The position numbers and the translations under genes were made by a program. From Rana temporaria (Eukaryota > Chordata > Amphibia > Anura > Ranidae): DNA of 64,000 bases. This document shows, one piece after another, positions 1 to 9,182 of this stretch (position 1 is the first letter of the stretch; the number at the start of each line of letters is the position of its first letter). Under the pieces are notes generated by a model that was not told where the DNA came from, did no database searches, and saw only the letters and a program-made list of their open reading frames with translations. Location: contig NC_053494.1 in the NCBI RefSeq assembly GCF_905171775.1, positions 156,976,456 through 157,040,455 of the forward strand, written 5' to 3'.

Positions 1-932
1 CTAATCGGTGCGACGCTGCAACTGCGGTGCTGCACCGATTTCAAAAAGTAGTTTCTGTACTACTTTTTGTGATTTCCGCGATTTACATTGACATCTGCAT
101 CTGCACAGATGTCTCTAAAATTGCGGCCAAAATCAGGACTGCCAGCGGGAGTGAAATCATGCGAGTTCAGATGAACTTGCACGGCTTCACTCCCGCAGCC
201 CAGTGTGAACCTGGGCACAAACAGAGAAGTGTTAATTGCCATAATTAATTTACATAAATGATATATAAATCACGCTACTGTACTTTTGTACTTTTTTTTT
301 TTAATCCTTAGTTCCTTATTCCTGCAGAGCTGTTGTGTGGTCATACAGTCTTTCTGTCTACTTTGGCATCTGCAGGCAAAGTTCCTTAGGAGGGGCTTCT
401 ATTAGGCCCCTTTCACACTGGCGCTCACCTGTTAGCTTTTCAGGTGGACCTGATCGGACCCTTCATTCACCTCTATGGAGTGCCGCATGTCAATGGTATC
501 ATGTCCGCTGACATCTGCCGTTATCTGATCCGATCCTGTCCATGAAATCCAAAGGAATGTTGACCCTATTTTCCATTCGTCTGGAGGATGGGATCGCATG
601 AAAACGGACTGGCGGTCCATTTTCATCCGATCTCCCATAGAGGAGAGCGGGACTCTGACAGGTCCGTCTCAGCACAGTGAGCGGAGACGGACCTGTCACC
701 CGCATGATCAGCAGGGATCAGCGGATCAATCCCTGCTGAGCAGGGGTGTATTTAGGTTTTGTGCTGCCCTAGGCCTGGTGAAACTCGCACACCCCTACTT
801 TATATATGACGCACCCCTTCCTTTTTAAGACTCGTCCTGTCATTTTCATGGGATGAGGACAGAGGGAGAGGGTGGGATGAGGACAGGGGGACAGGGTGGG
901 ATGAGGACAGGGGGGGTTGAGCACAGGGGGAA
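1..932. repeat. First unit of a ~972-bp tandem duplication
   Basis: Bases 1-932 recur at 972-1904 with only a few differences, for example C/T near 70/1042, C/T near 115/1086 and one base in a poly-T run. The unit is cut by the window edge. It contains a non-coding left part, the left end of a GGCCCCTTTCACAC MITE (from 405) and the left end of a hAT element (from 741). The short ORFs repeated in both units are not genes. Confidence 0.95.
741..932. mobile_element. Left end of hAT element, cut by the duplication
   Basis: It begins CAGGGGTGTATTTAGG directly after CTGCTGAG, exactly as in the complete copy at 1713. It stops in the minisatellite at the duplication junction, so it has no right end of its own. 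Confidence 0.8.
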
Positions 933-971
933 CGGCGGTATTTGCCGCAAATTGCCGGCAATGGCACCGTC

Positions 972-1904
972 CTAATCGGTGCGACGCTGCAACTGCGGTG
1001 CTGCACCGATTTCAAAAAGTAGTTTCTGTACTACTTTTTGTGATTTCCGTGATTTACATTGACATCTGCATCTGCACAGATGTTTCTAAAATTGCGGCCA
1101 AAATCAGGACTGCCAGCGGGAGTGAAATCATGCGAGTTCAGATGAACTTGCACGGCTTCACTCCCGCAGCCCAGTGTGAACCTGGGCACAAACAGAGAAG
1201 TGTTAATTGCCATAATTAATTTACATAAATGATATATAAATCACGCTACTGTACTTTTGTACTTTTTTTTTTTTAATCCTTAGTTCCTTATTCCTGCAGA
1301 GCTGTTGTGTGGTCATACAGTCTTTCTGTCTACTTTGGCATCTGCAGGCAAAGTTCCTTAGGAGGGGCTTCTATTAGGCCCCTTTCACACTGGCGCTCAC
1401 CTGTTAGCTTTTCAGGTGGACCTGATCGGACCCTTCATTCACCTCTATGGAGTGCCGCATGTCAATGGTATCATGTCCGCTGACATCTGCCGTTATCTGA
1501 TCCGATCCTGTCCATGAAATCCAAAGGAATGTTGACCCTATTTTCCATTCGTCTGGAGGATGGGATCGCATGAAAACGGACTGGCGGTCCATTTTCATCC
1601 GATCTCCCATAGAGGAGAGCGGGACTCTGACAGGTCCGTCTCAGCACAGTGAGCGGAGACGGACCTGTCACCCGCATGATCAGCAGGGATCAGCGGATCA
1701 ATCCCTGCTGAGCAGGGGTGTATTTAGGTTTTGTGCTGCCCTAGGCCTGGTGAAACTCGCACACCCCTACTTTATATATGACGCACCCCTTCCTTTTTAA
1801 GACTCGTCCTGTCATTTTCATGGGATGAGGACAGAGGGAGAGGGTGGGATGAGGACAGGGGGACAGGGTGGGATGAGGACAGGGGGGGTTGAGCACAGGG
1901 GGAC
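972..1904. repeat. Second unit of the ~972-bp tandem duplication
   Basis: This is a near-identical copy of 1-932. Bases 933-971 (GC-rich, after GAGCACAGGGGG) separate the units and probably belong to the left end of the unit, outside the window. After 1904 the second copy runs on into a G-rich minisatellite, so the duplication junction lies inside that array. Confidence 0.95.
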
Positions 1905-2411
1905 AGGGTGGGATGAGCACAGGGGGACAGGGTGGGATGAGGACAGGGTGGGATGAGCACAGGGGCACAGGGTGGGATGAGGACAGGGGGGATGAGCACA
2001 GGGGGTCAGGGTGGGATGAGCACAGGGGGACAGGGTGGGATGGGGACAGGGTGTGATGAGCACAGGGGGACAGGGTGTGATGAGCACAGGGGGACAGGGT
2101 GGGATGAGGACAGGGGGACAGGGTGGGATGAGCACAGGGGGACAGGATGGGATAAGCACAGGGGGACAGAGCATCTATTAATTTTGGGGGAGAGGGTGGT
2201 ATAGGGATATGTGCTGGGGTGTGGAGTGATTTGAGAGGGAAGAAGATATGTGCTAGTGAACTGCACACTTCGGCACTGAACTCCAGGATTCAGCTGTGCA
2301 GCTCTCCGTGCGAGAGGAGGGGGGTTTGCGGGGGGGGTGCTTTTTCGCCGCCCCCCGCAAAGTGGTGCCCTAGGCCTGGGCCTTGTTGGCCTAGGCCATA
2401 ATACATCTCTG
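1713..2411. mobile_element. Non-autonomous hAT element with internal minisatellite
   Basis: The ends CAGGGGTGTATTTAGG and CCATAATACATCTCTG are imperfect inverted repeats. Both are flanked by the exact 8-bp duplication CTGCTGAG (1705-1712 and 2412-2419), diagnostic of hAT insertion. Both ends also contain CCCTAGGCCTGG-type motifs. About half of its length is the minisatellite at 1824-2171. No transposase is recognised. Confidence 0.85.
1824..2171. repeat. G-rich minisatellite (GATGAGCACAGGGGGACAGG type)
   Basis: Imperfect units of about 12-26 bp are built from GGGATGAG(G/C)ACAGGGGG and ACAGGGT. The + strand carries many GGG runs, so quadruplex or R-loop formation is conceivable. Long proline/serine/histidine-rich reading frames on the - strand are by-products of the repeat. 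Confidence 0.9.
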
Positions 2412-2460
2412 CTGCTGAGGGAGTCCGTATAACAGAAAAACCTGTGTGAAGGGACCCTTA

Positions 2461-3385
2461 CTCTGCTGTTGTATGTTTTCTAAAGTATGGGTCTGTGTCT
2501 GGCCAGGCCTGATGGGTCTTGTGCCAATGCCAGTCACATGACAAAAAAAAGAGTTTCAACTCACAATAAATGATAACTATTTTACAGATCCCTATGTATC
2601 TTTACTGAACAGTGCATGTATGTGCATTATGTCATGTGAAGGCAGAGCCAGAGATGATTGACACTAGCTTTCACTTTGTTCAGACAGCATCTTCAAATTG
2701 AGAGGGTGAATCTCCATAATGGGGGCACAGACAGCAATTAAAACCCACAGGTGTTCTAATCTCTCTCCTTTCTATCCAAACCTAAAAAAAATATCAGTTA
2801 CACTTTAGAGCTGAGTACACACTTGCTGTGGCCGCGAGGCACAGCATGAGGTCTGGTGTGTTCCTTTTCTCCGTTTCAGGTGTGAATCAGGTCCAGATTT
2901 TTGCCTGAATTAGGACCTGAAACTGAGCCAAAGATGCACAGGAACCTTATCCAAGACGCTCTGCGGCCGCCCCGCAGCTGTGTGAACCAGCTCCATTGAC
3001 AGCCGGTCACAGTTTCCTTTTAATGCGATTTGGATGCAGGGAAAATTAGGGGGAATACCCAATCATGTGCAAGGAAAAAATAAACAGCATTTTTGCTTGC
3101 ACATGATTGGATGATGGGAGTCAGCAGAGCTCTCCTTTATTTACAAAGCTCTGGAACAACTGCACTTGTAAGAGTGCAAAGTCTATTTGTCTTTAGTAAA
3201 TGAACCCCATAGTCTTTTATGAAGTTGAGTTTAGAAGCTTGGACAAAAAAATGCCAAAAGCTCCTAAACTCAAGTTTAGGAGCTGCTAGTGTACATGAAG
3301 GCAGATTACATGTTCTCGGTGTGAATTACTTTTCATAAGACACAATGTCATTTTGCCTCCATTCTTTTATCTCGCTGGATATGAG
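2461..3385. other. Intronic sequence with old repeat fragments
   Basis: No gene is visible. Around 2690-2830 lies sequence related in inverse orientation to 30400-30480 (GAGGGTGAATCTCC, GGGGGCACAGACAG). Around 3090-3210 is a fragment of the TTGCTTGCACATGATTGG / TTTAGTAAATGAA repeat also seen at 25000, 43650 and 60090. Confidence 0.55.
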
Positions 3386-3388
3386 TGA

Positions 3389-3656
3389 AGCCTCGAACAC
3401 ACGACCAAGGAACTCAACGGGCGAAACACATCGTTTTCCTCGTCGAGTTCCTTGTTAGGCTGTCGAGGAACTCGACAAGGCAAGTTTCTCCATTCCCGTC
3501 GAGGAAAAAGAAGACATGCTCTCTTTTCGGCTCGAGGGGATCCTCGACAGTTTCCTCGTCGAAAAATGTACACACGACCGGTTTCCTCTGCAAAAAAAAA
3601 TCCCAGCAAGTTTCTTGCTGGTTTTTGCCGAGAAACTTGGTCGTGTGTACGAGGCC
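3389..3656. mobile_element. GGCCTCG-family MITE, 268 bp, TSD TGA
   Basis: The terminal inverted repeats AGCCTCGAACACACGACC and GGTCGTGTGTACGAGGCC are flanked by TGA (3386-3388 and 3657-3659). The interior is largely palindromic, with GAACTCGACAAGG and CATGCTCTCTTTT-type motifs shared by the other copies. ORFs on both strands are chance translations of the palindrome. Confidence 0.9.
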
Positions 3657-3785
3657 TGACAGGTGCTGTGGTTAGCAATGTTCCCATTTAAAGCAAAGTG
3701 TTTGTATTAAACCAATAGTATTTTTAGCGATATCAATAAAATGTAATAGATGCCAACAAAAGATGTTGGGTAATGTAAAGTGTAA

Positions 3786-4056
3786 GGCCCCGTACACACG
3801 GCCGAGGAACTCGACGTGCCAAACACATCGAGTTCCTCGGCCAGTTCAGCCCTGAAGCCGCCGAGGAGCTCGGCGGGCCGAGAGCTCCCATAGAACAACG
3901 AGGAAATAGAGAACATGTTCTCTATTTCCTCGCCGAGGTCCTCGTCGGCTTCCTCGGCTGAAAGTGTACACACGGCCGGGTTTCTCGGCAGAATTCAGCC
4001 AGAAACTCGGTCGGAAGCTGAATTCTGCCGAGGAAACTGGTCGTGTGTACGGGGCC
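3786..4056. mobile_element. GGCCCCG variant of the GGCCTCG MITE family
   Basis: The ends GGCCCCGTACACACGGCC and GGTCGTGTGTACGGGGCC are flanked by TAA (3783-3785) and TCA (4057-4059), both fitting TNA but not identical. The centre is a long palindrome around GAGAACATGTTCTC. It is a diverged subfamily of the element at 3389. Confidence 0.85.
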
Positions 4057-4059
4057 TCA

Positions 4060-4689
4060 GTCAAGGCAAAAAAAATTATGCAGTACACCTCTGCGTTACA
4101 TACAGTAAACATTCCCCATGTGTTATCCCTGTAAAGACCCTGCAAGCACAATTTGCCTGCAATAGATTTTTTTAAATATCGAGTAACTAAGTGGATCTTC
4201 CTTACCAGACTTGCATTGCTTCCTGAATAGCATTAGCAAGGCACTGATGGAGTTTACTTGTTTCTTAGAGATGCTCGTAAATGTCTACTTTAGCTTCTGA
4301 TGATTTTTGAAAAACGAAAATATAGTGCCTTCTTTGTCTGCAGACATTCTGAAGCTGAACGTGATTGCGATTCATGTAAGATAAATGTGGTTTATTTTAC
4401 GTGGATGTCGTACACACAGAATCAGAAGGATATATTGCTTGGATCAGTGATATAGTCGAGGATGTATTATCTCTGTGGCCATTGAATCCATATATTTCCA
4501 TATATTTGCCAGTGAAGTACATGGTGCCTGACAGCTTCTTCCACTGTGTTGGTTTGTTTTTATTTCAGGCTTGCTTGTTTCAGCTCTATAATTGTAGTCA
4601 CGCAGTCAATGTCTCATAGGATATTTACATTGCTGTGTCTTCATGTATAAAGTACACATACATATATATATATATATAGTCAAATTATG
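4060..4689. other. Unrecognised intronic sequence
   Basis: No gene or clear transposon ends are seen. An A/T-rich tract ends in a short (TA)n at about 4661-4678. A 72-codon frame at 4401-4619 has no recognisable motif or splice signals. Confidence 0.5.
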
Positions 4690-4851
4690 TACAGTAAAAC
4701 CTTGGATTGCGAGCATAATTCTATCTAGAAACATGTCGCACTTGTATATCAAAGCATTTTTTTTACAGCGTATAAAAGAGGGACCTTTAAGTGTAGCAAA
4801 AAGTTGCTAAATGTTGTACCTTCATTAAATGTAACCATATTGCTACACTGA

Positions 4852-5120
4852 GGCCTCGTACACACGACCGGTTTCCTCGGCAGAATCCATCAAGAAACTT
4901 GGTGGGAGATTTTTTTTGCCGAGGAAACCGGCCGTGTGTACATTTTTCAGCGAGGAAACTGTCGAGGAACTCGACGAGCCAAAAAGAGAGCATGTTCTCT
5001 TTTTCCTCGACGGGAATGGAGAAAATTGGTTCGTCGAGTTCCTCGACAAGCCTAACAAGGACTCGACGAGGAAAACGATGTGTTTCGCCCGCCGAGTTCC
5101 TCGGTCGTGTGTACGAGGCC
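4852..5120. mobile_element. GGCCTCG-family MITE, 269 bp, TSD TGA
   Basis: The ends GGCCTCGTACACACGACC and GGTCGTGTGTACGAGGCC are perfect inverses flanked by TGA (4849-4851 and 5121-5123). The second TGA is also the left flank of the next element. An internal GGCCGTGTGTACA near 4930 repeats the end motif. Confidence 0.92.
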
Positions 5121-5123
5121 TGA

Positions 5124-5694
5124 GGTCTCGTACACACGACCGAGAAACTCGACAGAATCCATCAAGAAACTTGGTGGCAGAGCTTTTTTGCCGAGGAAAC
5201 CGGTCGTGTGTACGTTTTTCATCGAGGAACTCGACAAGGAAAAAAGAGAACAAGTTCTCTTTTTCCTCGACGGGAGTCTCAATTTCCTCATCGGGCTGGT
5301 TTTCGACGAGAAACGTGAGCGTGTGTATGCTAAGAAACCCGCGCTTGCTCAGAATAAAGTATGAGACGGGAGTAAAAGTAGCATTTGTAATGGAGATAAC
5401 ACATTTTTCACGCTGTAACAGACTGAAAAGTGCAAATCGTCTCCGACCAAACTTTTACTTAACACGCAGTAACATGAGATTAGCAAAAGCAGCCCCAAGG
5501 GTTGTGCCAGTGGAATCAAACTTACCCTGCCATTGTATGTGTTGTACGTCACCGCGTTTGAAAACAAGGAGATTTTGTCTTGACATGTGTACGCAAAGCA
5601 AGCTTGTCGAGTTCCTCGACAAGCCTAACAAATAACTTGTCGAGGAAAACGATGTGTCTTTTCCGACGAGTTCCTCGGTCGTGTGTATGAGGCC
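5124..5694. mobile_element. Long-form GGCCTCG-family element, 571 bp, TSD TGA
   Basis: The ends GGTCTCGTACACACGACC and GGTCGTGTGTATGAGGCC are flanked by TGA (5121-5123 and 5695-5697). Unlike the short MITEs, it holds a non-palindromic core of about 250 bp (5345-5600), shared with 45259-45856 and 51591-52369. The core includes TACGTCACCGCG near 5546. A long + strand frame across 4916-5635 is a chance read-through of this and the previous MITE. Confidence 0.88.
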
Positions 5695-5777
5695 TGAGAG
5701 GCTCCTCTGTTCTCTTTTATACTCAGTTGTGACATGATGCTACATGTCTTGCAAAACGCTCTCAAACCAAGGTTTTA

Positions 5778-5780
<3 letters not shown>

Positions 5781-5822
<42 letters not shown>
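5781..5822. repeat. (TA)n microsatellite
   Basis: An uninterrupted TA run lies at the junction between the mariner-like MITE and the Tc1-like foldback element. Confidence 0.95.
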
Positions 5823-5827
<5 letters not shown>

Positions 5828-7037
5828 TTCATTACCAAAAGTATTGGGACACCTGCCTTTACACGCAAATTAACTTTAATGGCATCCCAGTCTTAGTCCG
5901 TAGGGTTCAATATTGAGTTGGCCCACCCTTTGCAGCTATAAAAGCTTCAACTCTTCTGGGAAGGCCGTCCACAAGGTTTAGTGTGTCTTTGGGAATGTTT
6001 GACCATTCTTCCGGAAGCGCATTTGTTAGTTAGGACTGATGTTGGATGACGAGAAGGCCTGGCTTGCAGTTTATGCTCTAATTCATCGTAAAAGGTGTTC
6101 TATCCAGTTGAGTTGCAGGTCAGTCAAGTTCTTTTACCCCAAACTCGCTCATCCATGTCTCTATGGCTCTTGCTTTGTGTACTGGTGCGCAGTAATGTTG
6201 GAACAGGAAGGGGCCATCCCCAAACTGATCCCACAAAGTTGGGAGCATGAAATTGTCCAAAATGTCTTGGTATGCTGACGTCTTAAAGGGGTTGTAAAGG
6301 TTTGTTTTTTATTTTCTAAATAGGTTCCTTTAAGCTAGTGCATTGTTGGTTCACTTACCTTTTCCTTCGATTTCCCTTCTAAATGTTTTTTTTCTTTGTC
6401 TGAATTTCTCACTTCCTGTTTTTCCTCAGTAAGCTTTCCATCATCATCCGAGTGGTGTAAAGTCACCCAGAACAGCTTACTGAGGAGGAACAGGAAGTGA
6501 GAAATTCAGACAAAGAAAACAAAGAAAAAAAAACATTCTGAAGGGAAATCGAAGGAAAAGGTAAGTGAACCAACAATGCACTAGTTTAAAGGAACCTATT
6601 TAGAAAATAAAAAACTAACCTTTACAACTCCTTTAAGTGTTCTCTTCACTGAAACTAAGGGGCCAAGCCCAACCCCTGAAAAACAACCCCACACCATGAT
6701 CCCCCCTCCACCAAATGATTTGGACCAGTGCACAAACAAGACATGGATGAGCGAGTTTGGGGTGGAAGAACTTGACTGACCTGCACAGAGTCCTGACCTC
6801 AACCCGATAGGACACCTTTAGGATGAATTAGAGTGAAGACTGCGAGACAGGCCTCGTCCAACATCAGTGCCTGACCTCACAAATGTGCTTCTGAAAGAAT
6901 GGTCAAACATTGCCATAGACACACTCCTAAACCTTGTGGACAGTTTTCCCAGAAGAATTGAAGCTGTTATAGCTGCAAAGGGTGGGCCAGCTCAATACTG
7001 AACCCTACGGACTAAGACTGGGATGCCATTAAAGTTG
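5823..7037. mobile_element. Tc1-like foldback element with transposase remnants
   Basis: The left end (ACCAAAAGTATTGGGACACC, then TTTAATGGCATCCCAGTC) is mirrored at 6900-7037 (GGGATGCCATTAAAGTT); the outermost right end is missing. Translated scraps of a Tc1 transposase occur in both directions: GGGGIMVWGCFSG on the - strand near 6650-6715 and a WMSEFGVEEL / SPDLNPI-like piece on the + strand near 6740-6810. The element is therefore a long inverted-repeat derivative. A TTAA MITE sits inside it (6287-6632). Confidence 0.75.
6287..6632. mobile_element. TTAA-flanked palindromic MITE, 346 bp
   Basis: The ends AGGGGTTGTAAAGG and CCTTTACAACTCCT are flanked by TTAA (6283-6286 and 6633-6636), the piggyBac/Kolobok-type duplication. 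The arms are about 150 bp each and nearly perfect inverses, so a transcript would fold into a long hairpin. Each strand carries a consensus 5' splice site (+ strand GT at 6561; - strand motif at 6353-6359). A close relative is at 46013-46353. Confidence 0.9.
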
Positions 7038-7606
7038 AATTCATTTAAAACGACACTATCCAAAAAGGAATGGCGGAGCGATCGGCAAAACACATGTGGA
7101 CATGCATGCAAATTAGGGTGGAACTCTGCTTCAACCCCTTAGGTTCCACAGTGGGTATAACAAGCATGCTGTACTGCATATACACACTGTTTTTACTGTT
7201 GTGGTTTAGTCAGGGCCGATCCTAGGCAGGGTGCACGGGGTGCTCCGCACCCAGGTACCGCAGAGGTGGGGGCGCCGAAACGCCAAAGTGCTCCCCTCCC
7301 TCCGGCTTGTCTGTGTCCAGAGGCGGAGTGCATGTAGCGGGTGCTGCGGTTCCCCATCCCACTTGCTCTCTCCGCTGGCAAATGACAAGAGCGCATACCT
7401 CCCGCTGTCCCCGGAATCCAGTCTGGGTACCACAGCGGAGCCTAGTTCCGGTACTAGGCTCCACTAATTAATTCTGTCCGGTGCGCATGGAGCAGTCTCC
7501 TGTCTGCCCCACCCCCTCTGCGTGTGTCAGCTCTTCTCCCATAGGCGGTGTGATGAGAGGCTTCTGGGTTGGCCGGAGCGGCTGCCAATCATCCCTTGCA
7601 CTCTCA

Positions 7607-7860
7607 GGCCTCGTACATGCGACTGAGTTTCTCGGCAAAAAACTGGGATTTTTTTTTGCAGAGGAAACCGGTCGTGTGTACATTTTTCGACGAGGAAACT
7701 GTCGAGGATCCCGTCGAGCCAAAAAGAGAGCATGTCTTCTTTTTCCTCGACGGGAATGGAGAAACTTGCCTTGTCGAGTTCCTCGACAGCCTAACAAGGA
7801 ACTCGACGAGCAAAACGATGTGTTTCGCCCGTCGAGTTCCTCGATCGTGTGTACGAGGCT
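7607..7860. mobile_element. GGCCTCG-family MITE, 254 bp, TSD TCA
   Basis: The ends GGCCTCGTACATGCGAC and GATCGTGTGTACGAGGCT are flanked by TCA (7604-7606 and 7861-7863). It is inserted in the hAT element and so is younger than it. Confidence 0.9.
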
Positions 7861-7989
7861 TCAGAAATGCTGTCTAAGTGCCACCCTCCAAGTAACCAAA
7901 GATGCCACATATGCCCTGCCCCCTGTAATGTGCTTCTGCTCCCAGTGTGCCCGAGCTACAGGGATATATTGGACAAGTACTGATCTATG

Positions 7990-8250
7990 GGGACACCTGA
8001 TGTGGGGGGCTCTGATGGGGGGCACCTGATGTGGGGGGGGGGCTCTGATGGGGGACACCTGCTGTAGGGGGGGCTCTGATGGGGGACACCTGCTGTGAGG
8101 GGGCTCTGATGGGGGACACCTGCTGTGGGGGGGCTCTGATGGGGGACACCTGCTTTGGGGGGGCTCTGATGGGGACACCTGCTGTGGGGGGCTCTGATGG
8201 GGACACCTGCTGGGGGGGACTCTGATGGGGCACACCTGCTGGGGGGGGAC
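7990..8250. repeat. Minisatellite, period ~30 bp (GGGCTCTGATGGGGGACACC)
   Basis: About eight imperfect units of GGGGCTCTGATGGGGGACACC plus TGCTGTGGGG are present, with unit length varying through G-run changes. There are no spacers, so it is not CRISPR-like. It lies wholly inside the hAT element. Confidence 0.93.
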
Positions 8251-8425
8251 TCTGATGGAGAACACTAATGAAGACTTCTTAAGGGAGTAGCTCTGTGTTT
8301 GAGTCGTAGCCATAGAACCATTTGTAATGGGGAGGAGTTAGTACAATTACCACGCCCATGTGGGGGCACCAGAAATATTTCTGCACCCAGGCGTCTGTGA
8401 CCCTAGGATCAGCCCTGGGTTTAGT

Positions 8426-9182
8426 AACACTTTAACTTAGCAAAATAAATCAGGCTTTCATTCTTGCATACCTTGTACATCATTTTTCATCCAGAACTAA
8501 ATGAAAAAGATGCTTCCTGTGCTTTGCTCATAGGTCACCAGCATATCTTAATGGACAAAGAAAGCTACACTTGCCGATATCAAAACATCCATGTAATTAT
8601 AAGCAATGGTGTTCCATTGATATGCTTGTATACAAGCAAAAATTGCCTTAGAATATCATCTGGATGTTATTAAATTCATTGCTATCACTGACTTCAAGAT
8701 TTCATTGTTTTCATGCCGAAAAGTAAGTTCATATTATGGCAATATATCACCTGCTGAGTTTAATCACAGTTCATTTTAGCACAGTGCAGAGATCTCTGAT
8801 ATCCTTCTGTGATGTAGATAGAGAGAAGTAGGATGAAGGTGTGCACCGAAAGCGCGCGCCTGCCTGCAGCATTGTGTTCCAGTCTTAGACGAATGTGCTA
8901 AAGCATACATTATGTTTCTATTACCTGCTTAGGCGGTTTTGATCTGCTCCAATATCCAGCCTAGATAATACTTTTACAACTTTTTTTAGGAACCAAGAAA
9001 TATTATGTGGTCAGAAAGCATTCTAATACAGAACACTTTCTCAGACACACTGATTGCAATTAGCCACAGGCTTTTTTTTTTATTATACCTCCCTGCAGTG
9101 GTAAAGGGAGCTTGTTGGTGTATTACCTAAAGCAACGCTTTTATATAAGTATAATTATATAATATAAGAAATTGAGTTTTTT
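8426..9182. other. Unrecognised intronic sequence
   Basis: This stretch is A/T-rich, with no transposon ends, coding frame or RNA gene that I can support. Confidence 0.5.

Larger units (their letters stand above)
1377..2457. mobile_element. Harbinger-like MITE (GGCCCCTTTCACAC ends), carrying a hAT
   Basis: The left end GGCCCCTTTCACACTGG follows TTA (1374-1376). The right end, GTGTGAAGGGACCC, is its inverse with few mismatches and is followed by TTA (2458-2460). The 3-bp TTA duplication fits the PIF/Harbinger TWA preference. The hAT at 1713-2411 is inserted within it. No transposase is present. Confidence 0.75.
4692..5780. mobile_element. Mariner-like MITE (CAGTAAAACCTTGG ends) hosting two MITEs
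   Basis: The left end CAGTAAAACCTTGG and right end CCAAGGTTTTACTG are perfect inverses flanked by TA (4690-4691 and 5781-5782), as in Tc1/mariner-type insertion. Removing the two nested GGCCTCG MITEs (4852-5694) leaves an element of about 245 bp. A related end occurs at 12575. Confidence 0.8.
7211..8417. mobile_element. hAT element with internal minisatellite, 8-bp TSD
   Basis: The ends CAGGGCCGATCCTAGG and CCTAGGATCAGCCCTG are near-perfect inverses. They are flanked by exact GGTTTAGT duplications (7203-7210 and 8418-8425). The element carries a nested GGCCTCG MITE (7607-7860) and a G-rich minisatellite (7990-8250). No transposase was recognised; ORFs here run through repeats. Confidence 0.93.

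Noticed and set aside
1741..2268. 175-codon proline/histidine/serine-rich frame on - (and two other frames over the same region)
   Set aside because: These are translations of the minisatellite inside a hAT element; three frames are open because the repeat lacks stop triplets.
4916..5635. 239-codon open frame on +, rich in R, S, K and F
   Set aside because: It runs through two adjacent MITEs and their junction. Similar frames appear on the other strand and in every copy of the family; there is no domain or splice context.
7481..8029. 182-codon frame on +
   Set aside because: Crosses hAT sequence, a nested MITE and the minisatellite; not a gene.
1824..8250. Regularly spaced repeats that might look like CRISPR arrays
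   Set aside because: Contiguous minisatellite units without unique spacers, in vertebrate nuclear DNA.
7861..8313. 150-codon frame on - with repeated SEPP-type units
   Set aside because: Translation of the 7990-8250 minisatellite.
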